64,000 nucleotides of DNA from an uncultured Aquimarina sp. (GCA_947498935.1 CANMMM010000017.1:48331-112330), one strand, 5' to 3'. Shown: positions 1 through 8,521, counted from the first letter of the stretch. Numbers and translations are program-made. Notes: generated by a model from the letters alone, not told the origin.

Positions 1-1
1 C

Positions 2-25
2 ATAAATGCTAGGAAGTACTTATAA
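2..25 (+). CDS. Possible C-terminal tail of an upstream gene (partial)
   Basis: An open frame enters the window and ends at a TAA at 23-25, giving the seven-residue tail INARKYL. In flavobacteria the gene before recN is often a DUF4835 (PorD-like) protein, so this may be its end. That is inference from gene order; seven residues cannot identify a family and the frame could be chance. Confidence 0.3.
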   Translation: MNARKYL

Positions 26-107
26 AATTATAGCAGGCTAGGGCGGTGCTTTTTTAAAAACTGTAGTATATTTACCTTCTATAAAATAACCTAAAATAGT
101 TAATCGT

Positions 108-1772
108 TTGTTACGAAGTCTGTCCATAAAAAACTTCGCCTTAATAGAAGAATTGCAAATCTCTTTTGATACTGGTTTACTCACCATTACAGGAGAAACA
201 GGAGCAGGGAAATCTTTATTATTAGGAGCGCTAGGATTATTGCTAGGAAAAAGAGCAGATTTGTCTAGCATAAAAAACAATAGTCAAAAGTGTGTCATAG
301 AAGGAGCTTTTGAAATAGCAGCCTATGAATTGCCTACATTTTTTGAAAGCGAAGACTTGGACTACGAAGATACAACGATTATACGCAGAGAAATTCTGCC
401 TTCTGGAAAGTCACGCGCCTTTATAAATGACACACCTGTTACCTTGCAATCATTACAAAAGTTAGGGGTGCGATTGATCGATATTCATAGCCAGCATCAG
501 ACGCTAGAAGTCACGACCAATGACTTTCAGTTTGAAGTATTAGACGCGTTATCAGATACACAGCGACAGTTGTTATCCTATAAGCGCGGATTAAAAATGC
601 TCAAACAAAAGGAGAAGGAAGTACAAACGCTGATCGATAATCAAAAAGAATTTACCAAAGAGTTTGAATACAATTCTTTTCTGTATAAGGAACTCGAAGA
701 AGCCAAGCTGGTAGCAGGAGAACTACCTGCCTTAGAAGCCGAGTATGAGACATTGAGTAATGTAGAGGCAATTCAGGAACGGCTTTCTGAAACGACTGTG
801 GCGCTGTCTACTGATGAAATCGGTGTTACAGATGTATTAAATACAGTGAAAGTCTCCCTGCATAAAGTCGCGGCATATGCTAAGCCGTTACAGGAGCTTG
901 CAGAACGCATTACCAGTGTATATATAGAATTAGAAGATATTAATAGTACCGTGCAGGACGAGTTAGAGCGATTAGAAGCCGATCCTGCGCGATTAGAATT
1001 TATAAGTCAGCGTTTGCACCTGATACATGCATTAGAGCAAAAGCACAGTGTAGAAGGTATAGAAGCATTGCTTGCAGTACAAATGACCTTAGAAGAAAAA
1101 GTAGGGCAAACTGCATCACTAACCGAATCTATAGAAGCCTTACAAGCAGAAATCCTACAGATTAAGGAGAAACTCGATGATTTAGCACAGAAAATACACA
1201 ATAAGCGAAAAAAAGCACTACCCAAGTTAGTAAAAGAGCTAGAAGCTATTTTACAATCATTGGGGATGGTCAATGCCACCTTTAAAACAGAGTTGGTCGT
1301 ACAAGAAAAATATTTGTCAAACGGAAAGGATGATTTACAGTTTTTATTTGCTGCCAATAAAGGGGGAAATTATGGCGAATTAAAAAAAGTAGCCTCTGGA
1401 GGAGAATTGTCTAGGATCATGCTCGCGATAAAAATGATCTTATCTAGGTACATCCAATTGCCTACAATTATTTTCGATGAAATCGATACAGGGGTTTCTG
1501 GAGAGGTAGCGCATAAAATGGCAGATGTGATGAAAGCAATGAGTGAAAACCTACAAGTATTTAGTATTACACACCTACCACAGATTGCAGCCAAAGGAGA
1601 TTATCAGTACAAAGTGTATAAAGAAGACGCAAATAATACGACTGTTACAAATCTAAAAGTATTAAGTAACGAAGACAGAGAGCGAGAAATTGCAGAAATG
1701 ATTGGAGGAAAAGAAATATCTGACTCCGCACTATCACACGCTAAATCTTTGTTAAGTCATTCTGAGTCATAG
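108..1772 (+). CDS. recN: DNA repair protein RecN
   Basis: RecN is an SMC-like ATPase that acts early in recombinational repair of double-strand breaks in the cytoplasm. The product has 554 residues, close to E. coli RecN (553). It has a Walker A motif GETGAGKS at residues 29-36, a long central coiled-coil region rich in Glu, Lys and Leu, an ABC signature SGGELSR near residue 430, and a Walker B FDEIDTG near 455. The start codon is TTG at 108 (MLRSLSIKNFALIE), chosen because this matches the usual RecN N-terminus and no in-frame ATG fits. There is no Shine-Dalgarno, as usual in Bacteroidota. fabI follows 178 bases downstream, an arrangement commonly seen in flavobacteria. No regulatory site is visible upstream within the window. 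Confidence 0.97.
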   Translation: MLRSLSIKNFALIEELQISFDTGLLTITGETGAGKSLLLGALGLLLGKRADLSSIKNNSQKCVIEGAFEIAAYELPTFFESEDLDYEDTTIIRREILPSGKSRAFINDTPVTLQSLQKLGVRLIDIHSQHQTLEVTTNDFQFEVLDALSDTQRQLLSYKRGLKMLKQKEKEVQTLIDNQKEFTKEFEYNSFLYKELEEAKLVAGELPALEAEYETLSNVEAIQERLSETTVALSTDEIGVTDVLNTVKVSLHKVAAYAKPLQELAERITSVYIELEDINSTVQDELERLEADPARLEFISQRLHLIHALEQKHSVEGIEALLAVQMTLEEKVGQTASLTESIEALQAEILQIKEKLDDLAQKIHNKRKKALPKLVKELEAILQSLGMVNATFKTELVVQEKYLSNGKDDLQFLFAANKGGNYGELKKVASGGELSRIMLAIKMILSRYIQLPTIIFDEIDTGVSGEVAHKMADVMKAMSENLQVFSITHLPQIAAKGDYQYKVYKEDANNTTVTNLKVLSNEDREREIAEMIGGKEISDSALSHAKSLLSHSES

Positions 1773-1863
1773 GCTTGTGTTTTTTTTGTTGGCTGCATAT
1801 AATTAAGTAGGTAGATCACAGAAGTTAGTTCCTATTGTAATTGCTAAACGGTTTTAGTAGTAG

Positions 1864-1882
1864 TCGGATAAAAAGCATCCGA
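1864..1882. other. Short hairpin upstream of fabI
   Basis: TCGGAT at 1864-1869 pairs with ATCCGA at 1877-1882 around a 7-base loop, between recN and the fabI promoter. It has no U-run, so it is a weak terminator at best and could instead be an operator. Only the symmetry is certain. Confidence 0.3.
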
Positions 1883-1910
1883 AAATAACTACGGCTTATC
1901 CCTGTTTTAG

Positions 1911-1918
1911 TATATTTG
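1911..1918 (+). promoter_or_regulatory. Candidate -7 box for fabI
   Basis: TATATTTG matches the Bacteroidota -7 consensus TAnnTTTG and lies about 33 bases before the fabI ATG. No convincing -33 TTTG is seen at the expected spacing, so the assignment rests on the -7 match alone. Confidence 0.45.
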
Positions 1919-1950
1919 TTAGTTGTAAAATCATCTATAATTTATATTAA

Positions 1951-2775
1951 ATGTCATATAATTTATTAAAAGGTAAAAGAGGAATTATTTTCGGAGCATT
2001 AGACGAGAACTCTATTGCTTGGAAAACAGCAGAACGTGTTTTTGAAGAAGGCGGTACGTTCGTACTTACGAATGCCCCAGTTGCCATGCGAATGGGAGCA
2101 ATCAAAACCTTAGCAGAAAAAACCAATTCAGAGATAATTCCAGCCGATGCTACATCTGTAGAAGATTTAGAAAATTTAGTAGAAAAATCTATGGAAATCC
2201 TAGGAGGTAAATTAGATTTTGTACTGCATTCTATCGGAATGTCTGTAAATGTTCGAAAAGGCAGACAGTATACAGATCTTAACTATGACTGGAGTCAGAA
2301 AGGATGGGATGTATCAGCCCTTTCTTTTCATAAGACCATGCAGACATTGTATAAAAAACAAGCCATGAATGAGTGGGGGAGTATCGTAGCATTGACCTAT
2401 ATGGCAGCACAGCGAGTATTCCCAGATTATAATGATATGGCAGATAATAAAGCATATTTAGAATCTATAGCACGTAGTTTTGGATACTTCTTTGGTAGAG
2501 ATCATAAAGTACGTGTCAACACTATTTCTCAATCTCCAACGCCTACTACAGCAGGAAAAGGCGTAAAAGGGTTCGACGGATTTATCTCATATGCAGATAA
2601 GATGTCTCCACTAGGCAATGCATCCGCAGATGACTGTGCAGACTATACACTTACCTTATTCTCTGATCTGACTAAGAAAGTAACGTTACAGAACTTATAT
2701 CACGACGGAGGATTCTCGAATATGGGAGTAAGCCAATTGGTGATGGAAAAGTTTGTAGACGACGAAGAAGCATAA
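1951..2775 (+). CDS. fabI: Enoyl-[acyl-carrier-protein] reductase (NADH) FabI
   Basis: FabI performs the last reduction in each round of type II fatty acid synthesis, reducing trans-2-enoyl-ACP with NADH. The 274-residue product is an atypical short-chain dehydrogenase. The FabI active site is intact: Tyr150 in LTYMAA and the Y-X6-K pair Tyr160/Lys167. The N-terminus GIIFGALDENSIAW is the FabI version of the dinucleotide loop. The ATG at 1951 is the only plausible start and follows a TAnnTTTG box. A strong hairpin terminator lies just downstream. FabI is the usual target of triclosan-type inhibitors; nothing here predicts resistance. Confidence 0.96.
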   Translation: MSYNLLKGKRGIIFGALDENSIAWKTAERVFEEGGTFVLTNAPVAMRMGAIKTLAEKTNSEIIPADATSVEDLENLVEKSMEILGGKLDFVLHSIGMSVNVRKGRQYTDLNYDWSQKGWDVSALSFHKTMQTLYKKQAMNEWGSIVALTYMAAQRVFPDYNDMADNKAYLESIARSFGYFFGRDHKVRVNTISQSPTPTTAGKGVKGFDGFISYADKMSPLGNASADDCADYTLTLFSDLTKKVTLQNLYHDGGFSNMGVSQLVMEKFVDDEEA

Positions 2776-2799
2776 ATTACTTCACCGATCATATAATGA

Positions 2800-2830
2800 A
2801 GCCTTGATATAGTGTATCGAGGCTTTTTTT
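2800..2830 (+). terminator. Rho-independent terminator after fabI
   Basis: AGCCTTGATA at 2800-2809 pairs with TATCGAGGCT at 2815-2824 (one G-T pair), followed by a run of seven T. It starts 25 bases after the fabI stop. Confidence 0.85.
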
Positions 2831-3085
2831 ATGCACTACACACATGATGTATTTTTTTAGGATGCTATTAACAGTGTTTTCTATCTTATAAAACGTGTTT
2901 ATGATTCAGGTCATAAAATATGGGCAGTACCCCGTCATACTTTTGTGTCATACACTATTTCAGAACAGATGAGCGAGGAGTCATTCATTGATTTTTTTGC
3001 TGATACTATTCTAAATAGATGTAGATACAGATACAGTGAAGTGGTTTAACTCACTTCGGTTTTATAATCAGAAAAAAATACCCGT
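2831..3085 (+). promoter_or_regulatory. Leader region of the flavohemoprotein gene
   Basis: This gene-free stretch holds a possible -7 box TACTTTTG at 2938-2945, about 140 bases before hmp, and a short inverted repeat GAAGTG(N8)CACTTC at 3038-3057. The inverted repeat has the same sequence as the ends of repeat family B, so it may be a remnant of that element rather than an operator. I cannot recognise an NsrR, HcpR or other NO-responsive site with confidence. Confidence 0.35.
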
Positions 3086-4285
3086 ATGGCAAGTATAGAA
3101 ACGATAGCTATTATCAAAGCTACTGCTCCAGTACTAGAGCAGCATGGAGAAACTATTACACAAGTATTCTACCAGCGGTTGTTCGAGGAACATCCAGCAC
3201 TTCAAAACATTTTTAATATGACGCATCAGCGGCAAGGCACACAACCCAAGGTGCTGGCCATGACCATCTTTAAGTATGCCTGTCATATAGACCAATTAGC
3301 ACTATTAGGAGATGCTGTAGAAACGATAGCACAGAAACACAGTAGCTTATCGATAACCAAAGAGATGTATCCCATCGTAGGAAAGCATTTATTAGCAGCA
3401 ATTCAGGAAGTATTAGGAGCAGCAGCAACACCAGCTATTATCGATGCTTGGGCAGAAGCCTATCAAGAATTAGCTGTCATTTTTACAGAAAGAGAAGAAG
3501 CCTTATATGCCGTTAGAGAAAAGGTATCGGGGGGATTTAGAGGTACTAAAGAATTTGTGGTAATACGCAAAGAAAAAGAAAGCGGAGTAATTACTTCACT
3601 TTATCTACAACCCAAAGACGGAGCAACAGTACCTGTATTTACAGCAGGGCAATATATAGCCCTCACGCTTTCGATACCTGGACATCCGCATACTTATACC
3701 AGAAACTATAGTTTATCCGATAGTCCAGATCAAAACTACTGGAGAATCAGTGTCAAAAAAGAAATAGGAACCCCCGCAGGTATTGTATCCAATTATATAC
3801 ACGAGCATATAAGTGTAGGCGATATGTTAACGCTAGGAATGCCAGCAGGTAATTTTGTATTACAGGAGCATCAGCAACCACTCGTGTTGATTAGCGGTGG
3901 AGTAGGAATCACACCACTGATGAGTATGTATACCACAGCGCTCAAAAACCCTAGAAGAAAGATTTCTTTTATACAGTGTGCTGTAAATAGTACTACGAGT
4001 GCATTTGAAGCAGCAATAGCCAAACAAGCTACCTCACATACACAACAGACTATTGTGTACAGTGATCCATTAGCGTCTGATACATACGATTATAAAGGAA
4101 TAGTATCTACAGCGATACTACAAGAACGCGGTATTGACCCTAACAGTGATTTTTATTTTTGTGGTCCTGTGCCTTTTATGAAACATACCATACAATTATT
4201 ACAGGCATATGGCGTAGCAACCAAAAATATCCATTATGAGTTTTTTGGCCCTAGCGAAACGATGGAAGCAGCTATAGTACAGTAA
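3086..4285 (+). CDS. hmp: Flavohemoprotein, nitric oxide dioxygenase
   Basis: Flavohemoglobin converts nitric oxide and O2 to nitrate using NAD(P)H, protecting the cytoplasm from nitrosative stress. At 399 residues it has the full three-part layout: globin domain (1 to about 140), FAD-binding ferredoxin-reductase domain (about 150-255) and NAD-binding domain (about 265-399). Key residues are visible: distal Tyr29 (B10) and Gln53 (E7), proximal haem His85, the flavin motif RNYSLSD, and the nicotinamide motif SGGVGITPL. It is transcribed alone and converges on the pirin gene, with a perfect 17-bp hairpin between them. Two genes further on the minus strand is a Crp/Fnr regulator, the class that often controls NO-responsive genes in Bacteroidota; a regulatory link is only inferred. 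Confidence 0.96.
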   Translation: MASIETIAIIKATAPVLEQHGETITQVFYQRLFEEHPALQNIFNMTHQRQGTQPKVLAMTIFKYACHIDQLALLGDAVETIAQKHSSLSITKEMYPIVGKHLLAAIQEVLGAAATPAIIDAWAEAYQELAVIFTEREEALYAVREKVSGGFRGTKEFVVIRKEKESGVITSLYLQPKDGATVPVFTAGQYIALTLSIPGHPHTYTRNYSLSDSPDQNYWRISVKKEIGTPAGIVSNYIHEHISVGDMLTLGMPAGNFVLQEHQQPLVLISGGVGITPLMSMYTTALKNPRRKISFIQCAVNSTTSAFEAAIAKQATSHTQQTIVYSDPLASDTYDYKGIVSTAILQERGIDPNSDFYFCGPVPFMKHTIQLLQAYGVATKNIHYEFFGPSETMEAAIVQ

Positions 4286-4296
4286 CTAATAGACTA

Positions 4297-4334
4297 TATA
4301 TCCCAATACACTAATCATAGTGTATTGGGATATA
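4297..4334. terminator. Bidirectional hairpin between hmp and pirin
   Basis: A perfect 17-bp stem (4297-4313 with 4318-4334) with loop ATCA lies between two convergent genes. The T-runs are poor on both sides, so termination strength is uncertain despite the long stem. Confidence 0.7.
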
Positions 4335-4341
4335 AATAAGC

Positions 4342-5358
4342 TTATGGTTTGATTTCTTCAGTACCGTCACTATGCAAGGCGAACCTGCCTTTATCCTTGG
4401 CATGTACCACCTCAGTTTTTTCCCATGGCCATCCACCGAATTGCGTAGCGCCATAATCTCGCATCGCCTCTCTGATTTCAGCCTCAGTATTCATTACGAA
4501 AGGTCCATGCTTGGCCACAGGTTCCTGAATCGGTTTTCCTTCTAAGATTAAGAAATAAGCATCCTCATCTCCATTCAGAATCGTAATATCCTCTCCAGCT
4601 TCAGCCTCGATCAGTTGGTTTACAGCGATAGTAGTTCCTGCAATTTCTATAGAATTCCCTTTATAAAAGAAAATAGAACGAGTCGCATCAGCATCTGTTT
4701 TAGGCAATATCCACATCGCATTTGCTTCCATATGCACCGTAAATACCCCTACGGCATGTGCAGGATCAGCTGCCCATGAATCAGGAGTCGTAGCAGTTGC
4801 TACCGTAGTATCTATACGTCCTGCAATCACATCGATTGTCGTAGTGCGTTGCGACGTATCAGTGTGTTTGATAACTGGTATGGTTTCTTTCCATAGCATC
4901 TTAAAATGTGGTGCTACCATTTTAGATACTTTAGGTAGATTCAGCCAAATCTGAAAAATCTCTAGAGGATTCCCTTTATCTTCATGTAGCATTGGGAACA
5001 TCTCGGAATGTTGTATCCCACGTCCAGCAGTCATCCACTGTACATCGCCACCCATAAATCGCCCCGCTGCACCTAAAGAATCTGAGTGATCTACCACCCC
5101 CTCTTTATTGATCGTAATAGTTTCAAAACCTCTATGTGGGTGGTAAGGAAAACCAGGAATACGTTTGCCATGATACATTCTCCAACCATCTTTGAGCATA
5201 AAATCCTGTCCAATAGCACGCCCTTGTAGATGTGTAGGAGCAATTTCCATTTGGTCTGTACCAGCAGGATACTCATCTCTGTGGTACGCACAGAATAAAA
5301 ACGGATCTTGTGTCTGCCACGGAAACCCTAGGGGTTGTATATTCTTAATGCCACTCAT
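4342..5358 (-). CDS. Pirin family protein
   Basis: Pirins are two-domain cupins that bind a metal; members act as quercetin dioxygenase-like enzymes or redox-linked regulators, so the exact role is open. The 338-residue product carries the family metal site: His73 and His75 in YHPHRGFET, and His117 and Glu119 in GRGIQHSEM. The C-terminal half is the second cupin. It is longer than typical bacterial pirins (about 230-290 residues), with extra sequence at the C-terminus. It lies 98 bases downstream of a Crp/Fnr-type gene on the same strand and converges on hmp. The grouping suggests an oxidative or nitrosative stress setting, but this is only context. Confidence 0.9.
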   Translation of the reverse strand: MSGIKNIQPLGFPWQTQDPFLFCAYHRDEYPAGTDQMEIAPTHLQGRAIGQDFMLKDGWRMYHGKRIPGFPYHPHRGFETITINKEGVVDHSDSLGAAGRFMGGDVQWMTAGRGIQHSEMFPMLHEDKGNPLEIFQIWLNLPKVSKMVAPHFKMLWKETIPVIKHTDTSQRTTTIDVIAGRIDTTVATATTPDSWAADPAHAVGVFTVHMEANAMWILPKTDADATRSIFFYKGNSIEIAGTTIAVNQLIEAEAGEDITILNGDEDAYFLILEGKPIQEPVAKHGPFVMNTEAEIREAMRDYGATQFGGWPWEKTEVVHAKDKGRFALHSDGTEEIKP

Positions 5359-5456
5359 AGTCGTATGTTTTTTATAAATGATGTTACAAAGTTCAGCAAT
5401 TCATACACAACATGCATTCATCTAGATGAAGAAATCAATACCAATACATTTAATAG

Positions 5457-5999
5457 TTATCCCTTAGCAGTAGCGATTTTAGTTCTAATCGTACTCAGCG
5501 CCTGTGGCGTAATTCCTAAGTAAGAAGCGATCATATGTTGTGGAATCCGATGGAGTAATGCCGGATATGTTTTGATAAAATAAGCATACCGATCCGCAGC
5601 AGGTGCACTCATTTGCATGATGACCCTTCGCTGTAATACGCCCATACGACGATACAGTAGTTTAAAATTACGTACCAGCATTTCCGAGTCTACCGCCTCC
5701 ATAAACAAGCAGTTTTTGTCAAACATCACCACCTCCGAATCCTCTAGGCAGTCGATGTACAACTCCGCAGCCCCTCCAAATTCCAAAGATTCTATATCAG
5801 CAATGATCCAGCCCTCGGCAGCAAACATAAAAATATGCTCCTTACCCTTGCTGTCTATAATATAACTACGCAGTAATCCCTTTTTTACAAAAAAAGTATG
5901 CAATTGTCGATCCCCAGCATGTTGTATTACCGTTCCCTTGCGATACGTAGCTGTGGTAGCAGTAGCATCTACATGTAATATGTCGTTTATGTTTTCCAT
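5457..5999 (-). CDS. Crp/Fnr family transcriptional regulator
   Basis: A 180-residue protein with an N-terminal cyclic-nucleotide-binding-like beta-roll and a C-terminal helix-turn-helix (MIASYLGITPQALSTIR, near residues 157-173). This is the short Crp/Fnr form common in Bacteroidota. There is no Fnr-type cysteine cluster, so direct Fe-S oxygen sensing is unlikely. I start it at the ATG at 5999 (MENINDIL). The reading frame continues 45 codons further upstream, but that extension is encoded by a repeat B copy (6029-6190) and resembles the false N-terminus of the GNAT gene near 50.4 kb. Pirin follows on the same strand. Its targets cannot be read from the sequence. Confidence 0.88.
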   Translation of the reverse strand: MENINDILHVDATATTATYRKGTVIQHAGDRQLHTFFVKKGLLRSYIIDSKGKEHIFMFAAEGWIIADIESLEFGGAAELYIDCLEDSEVVMFDKNCLFMEAVDSEMLVRNFKLLYRRMGVLQRRVIMQMSAPAADRYAYFIKTYPALLHRIPQHMIASYLGITPQALSTIRTKIATAKG

Positions 6000-6028
6000 T
6001 AGTGGTAGAGCGCTAGTATTTTTAAATA

Positions 6029-6190
6029 GAAGTGATGTAAACTTTTTCGATTTCAGCGAACATCGTAAGATTTTGTGACCAAATGAAGTGATTTTTTTGT
6101 TGCATAGCAGCGCTACAGAACTAAAAAATTGCAAAATTTGGGTGCAAAAGATCGTTTTTATAGCAAAATATAAAAAGTTTAAACCACTTC
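6029..6190. repeat. Repeat family B, copy B1 (full length)
   Basis: A 162-bp imperfect palindrome bounded by GAAGTGATGTAAAC and GTTTAAACCACTTC. It fills most of the space between the dehydrogenase stop and the Crp/Fnr start. Inside are family hallmarks: TTTCAGCGAACATCG, a GCATAGCAGCGCTAC centre and AAAAGATCGTTTTTATAGC. It supplies the false upstream extension of the Crp/Fnr frame. Confidence 0.9.
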
Positions 6191-6194
6191 ATAA

Positions 6195-7088
6195 TTAAGA
6201 CAAAAAATCTTCTTCTTCATACGCAGGGTTAGGATAGGAATAAAATCCTTGTCCAGTTGGCATCCCTAGTTTGCCTTGGTCTATAAAGTGTTCTTGTAAT
6301 AAAGTTGCTACTTTTTGTGCATGTGCATCCCCCTTTTCAGCAGCCATTTTATTGATGTTATAAATCGTAGAAATCCCTACAATATCACATATCCCAAAAG
6401 GCCCCATAGGCGCTCCAGAAGCCTTCATCCATGTCTTATCAATTGTCATAGGATCAGCCACCTCATTACAGTACAGTGCCAAAGAACTTTTTAGAAAAGG
6501 CACTAATAACGAATTTAGGATATACCCAGGTTGCTCCTTATAAATCGGTAGCGCGATCATTCCGATAGCTTTGGCAAAGGAGACAATCGTTTCGAAAATC
6601 AGCGGATCCGTAGTCGCATGCCCCATAATTTCTGCCGTATTGTGTTTCCATATTTGATTCGCAAAGTGCAACGCCAAAAAACGTTCAGGTCTACCCGTCT
6701 CTTTGGCAAACCAACTCGGTAGTAGGGTAGAAGAATTGGTGCAGAAAATACTTTTTGCAGGCGCTACCGTACCCAATTGGCTATAGAACGCTTTTTTGAT
6801 CCTCGTATTTTCTGTAATTGCCTCAATGATCAGATCAGCATTTTGGGTAGCGACTGCTAATTCATCTACCAGAGCGATACGCGCAATCGTAGCCTCTATT
6901 TGCTGTGGTGTAGCATTTACTTCTTGGTGATACGTCGTTCGCAATTTTTCGAACCGATCAGGTATCGCCGCTAGTACTTTGGGGTTGGTGTCATATAGCA
7001 CCACATCAAAATCATGAAAAGCAGTCTGAAAAGCAATTTGTGCCCCCAATACACCCGCTCCACAGATCGTAACCTGCTGTATATTCAT
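6195..7088 (-). CDS. 3-hydroxyacyl-CoA dehydrogenase family protein (variant)
   Basis: A 297-residue NAD-dependent dehydrogenase of the 3-hydroxyacyl-CoA dehydrogenase family. It has the N-terminal Rossmann motif CGAGVLG (residues 9-15) and the C-terminal helical domain. The catalytic His141 and Glu153 have the family spacing of 12. The active-site segment reads HFANQIWKHNTAE instead of the usual HF.NPVP.MKLVE seen in the paralogue at 26.2 kb, so substrate preference probably differs. It is a single gene on the minus strand with repeat B1 immediately downstream and repeat A1 upstream. Beta-oxidation or a related oxidation of a hydroxy acid is likely; the precise substrate is unknown. Confidence 0.85.
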   Translation of the reverse strand: MNIQQVTICGAGVLGAQIAFQTAFHDFDVVLYDTNPKVLAAIPDRFEKLRTTYHQEVNATPQQIEATIARIALVDELAVATQNADLIIEAITENTRIKKAFYSQLGTVAPAKSIFCTNSSTLLPSWFAKETGRPERFLALHFANQIWKHNTAEIMGHATTDPLIFETIVSFAKAIGMIALPIYKEQPGYILNSLLVPFLKSSLALYCNEVADPMTIDKTWMKASGAPMGPFGICDIVGISTIYNINKMAAEKGDAHAQKVATLLQEHFIDQGKLGMPTGQGFYSYPNPAYEEEDFLS

Positions 7089-7194
7089 AGTACGGTATTA
7101 AAAATTTAAACCTAAAATATAAAAACCTCCTCAAGTAAGACGTATGTTCATGATTTTTTTAAGACAAGTTTATAGCGCATCACCTTATAGATGT

Positions 7195-7283
7195 GGGCGT
7201 TCCCCAAGGGTCGGGCTATCCGTTCCAATTCCTCGCACGCCCTAAGGGTCGTGCTGTGGGATTTCCACTGCTATCCCTAACGC
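7195..7283 (-). repeat. Repeat family A, copy A1
   Basis: An 89-bp copy running GGGCGTT to TAACGC on the plus strand (minus-form). It lies between the divergent dehydrogenase and TetR genes, at the left edge of the accessory segment. It contains the family blocks GGGTCGGGCTATCCG, CAATTCCTCGC, CTGTGGGATTTCCA and CTGCTATCCCTAACGC. Confidence 0.93.
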
Positions 7284-7386
7284 AAAAAGGAACACCTGAT
7301 AATGTTTGTAATTGAGTAGATGTAGATGTAAATGTAAACCATGTTAGTATAGTGTATGCTACTTAAAATTAATTCTGGAATAAATA

Positions 7387-7400
7387 AGACCAATCGGTCT
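7387..7400. promoter_or_regulatory. Putative TetR operator O1
   Basis: AGACC-AATC-GGTCT is a perfect 5-bp inverted repeat about 35 bases before the regulator's ATG and just upstream of its -7 box, where bound protein would block RNA polymerase. The right half continues as CGGTCTAATTTG (7395-7406), a 12-mer repeated exactly at 8044-8055 before the next gene. This type of AGACCnnnnGGTCT site is typical of TetR/AcrR regulators. Confidence 0.75.
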
Positions 7401-7417
7401 AATTTGAATATTTTGTC

Positions 7418-7425
7418 TATATTTG
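7418..7425 (+). promoter_or_regulatory. -7 box of the tetR-like gene
   Basis: TATATTTG is a perfect TAnnTTTG box nine bases before the ATG at 7435, implying a very short leader. The putative operator covers the -33 region. Confidence 0.55.
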
Positions 7426-7434
7426 TTCAATAAA

Positions 7435-8016
7435 ATGGGATATAAACACAACATAGAAGAAATTTTAGATATAGGTTATGACATCCTTCGTAAAAAAGGA
7501 TATCATAATGTAGGAATCAATCAAATTCTTAACCAAGCTGGTATACCTAAAGGTTCTTTTTATAATTTTTTTGAATCAAAAGAAGATTTTGCGATAAAAG
7601 TAGTTAAGCGTTATGGAGAGACAAATACAGAATGGATGCAAACTTTTTTTGACAATTCTGAATTATCTCCTATAGAATCTTTACAATCATTCTATAAGTT
7701 TATGATTGATACGAATGAAAATGACGACTTTTTAAGTGGTTGTATTATTAATAATATGAGTATTGAGGTTGGTAGAATTAATGAAACTATGGCGCATAAA
7801 GCCAATGAACAATTTATTAGTTGGTTAAATATACTCGCTAGAGTCATTAATGAAGGACAAGAATTGAAAGAAATCACTCATAAATTTAAAGCATTAGAAA
7901 TAGCAGAATATCTACATGCTGGTTTTTATGGTACATTCTCAAGAATGAAAGTAACAAGAAATAGAACCTACATGGATACATGGTACAATATGTCTTTTGA
8001 ATTTATAAAGTATTAA
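7435..8016 (+). CDS. TetR/AcrR family transcriptional regulator
   Basis: A 193-residue regulator with an N-terminal TetR helix-turn-helix (GINQILNQAGIPKGSFYNFF near residues 28-47) and a C-terminal ligand-binding domain of the AcrR type. I use the ATG at 7435; a TTG four codons upstream lies inside the -7 box and is unlikely. The promoter carries the inverted repeat AGACC-AATC-GGTCT, and the next gene's upstream region carries a matching half plus a degenerate other half, so it probably represses itself and the two genes after it. The segment is visibly richer in A and T than the flanks and lies between inverted copies A1 and A2. The ligand is unknown. Confidence 0.92.
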   Translation: MGYKHNIEEILDIGYDILRKKGYHNVGINQILNQAGIPKGSFYNFFESKEDFAIKVVKRYGETNTEWMQTFFDNSELSPIESLQSFYKFMIDTNENDDFLSGCIINNMSIEVGRINETMAHKANEQFISWLNILARVINEGQELKEITHKFKALEIAEYLHAGFYGTFSRMKVTRNRTYMDTWYNMSFEFIKY

Positions 8017-8038
8017 AAAAATTTAATTTTAAAAAAAG

Positions 8039-8055
8039 TAGAACGGTCTAATTTG
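8039..8055. promoter_or_regulatory. Putative TetR operator O2
   Basis: TAGAACGGTCTA (8039-8050) is a degenerate version of the AGACC/GGTCT operator. The segment CGGTCTAATTTG at 8044-8055 is identical to that at O1. It lies 16 bases before the start of the downstream exported protein. Confidence 0.65.
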
Positions 8056-8070
8056 TTAAAACTAAAAATT

Positions 8071-8511
8071 ATGAAAACAAAAACAATTCTAATACTGCTA
8101 ATAAGTGCAGTGTTAGTAGCATTTAAAATGCCAAAAACGAGTACAAAAAATGACAATATGATTACAACAATCAATGGAGCTATGCGCTATCAAAAAAACC
8201 ACAAAAAATTCAACTATTACATAGAAACTATAGGGACTGTTTCTATTGATAATGTAGAGCTAAATAATAAAAAACTAACAGCTATTTATTCATACAAACA
8301 TGGTAGTGAACATAGAAATGTAGTTAGTGAATTAAATCAAGACAAAGACGGTATTTACAAAGGAAAATGCACTACGAAGGTAAATGGAAAAGTTTTATTA
8401 GCTGTCAATACTTGGTTGACATTCAATCAGGATGGTTCAGCAAATGGCAACTGGAGCTGGTCAGGTACACCATCAAATAATGACCCTATCATAACAATTT
8501 CAAAAAAATAA
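8071..8511 (+). CDS. Exported protein of unknown function, TetR-controlled operon
   Basis: A 146-residue protein with an N-terminal hydrophobic signal segment (TILILLISAVLVAF, residues 4-17) after Lys residues and no lipobox Cys, so secretion to the periplasm is likely. The mature part is polar, alternates beta-prone stretches, and ends in a tryptophan-containing segment NGNWSWSG. I do not recognise a family. The frame opens six codons earlier at a TTG, but the ATG at 8071 directly precedes the signal peptide. It lies 54 bases after the TetR gene, just after operator O2, and 10 bases before the lipoprotein gene, so the three probably form one regulated unit. Confidence 0.8.
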   Translation: MKTKTILILLISAVLVAFKMPKTSTKNDNMITTINGAMRYQKNHKKFNYYIETIGTVSIDNVELNNKKLTAIYSYKHGSEHRNVVSELNQDKDGIYKGKCTTKVNGKVLLAVNTWLTFNQDGSANGNWSWSGTPSNNDPIITISKK

Positions 8512-8521
8512 AGTAAGAAAC

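Noticed and set aside
3038..3057. GAAGTG-N8-CACTTC as an NO-responsive operator of hmp
   Set aside because: The same sequence forms the ends of many repeat B copies unrelated to NO genes, so a repeat remnant is the simpler reading.
6000..6134. N-terminal extension of the Crp/Fnr protein
   Set aside because: It is translated repeat B sequence; the family starts at MENINDIL.
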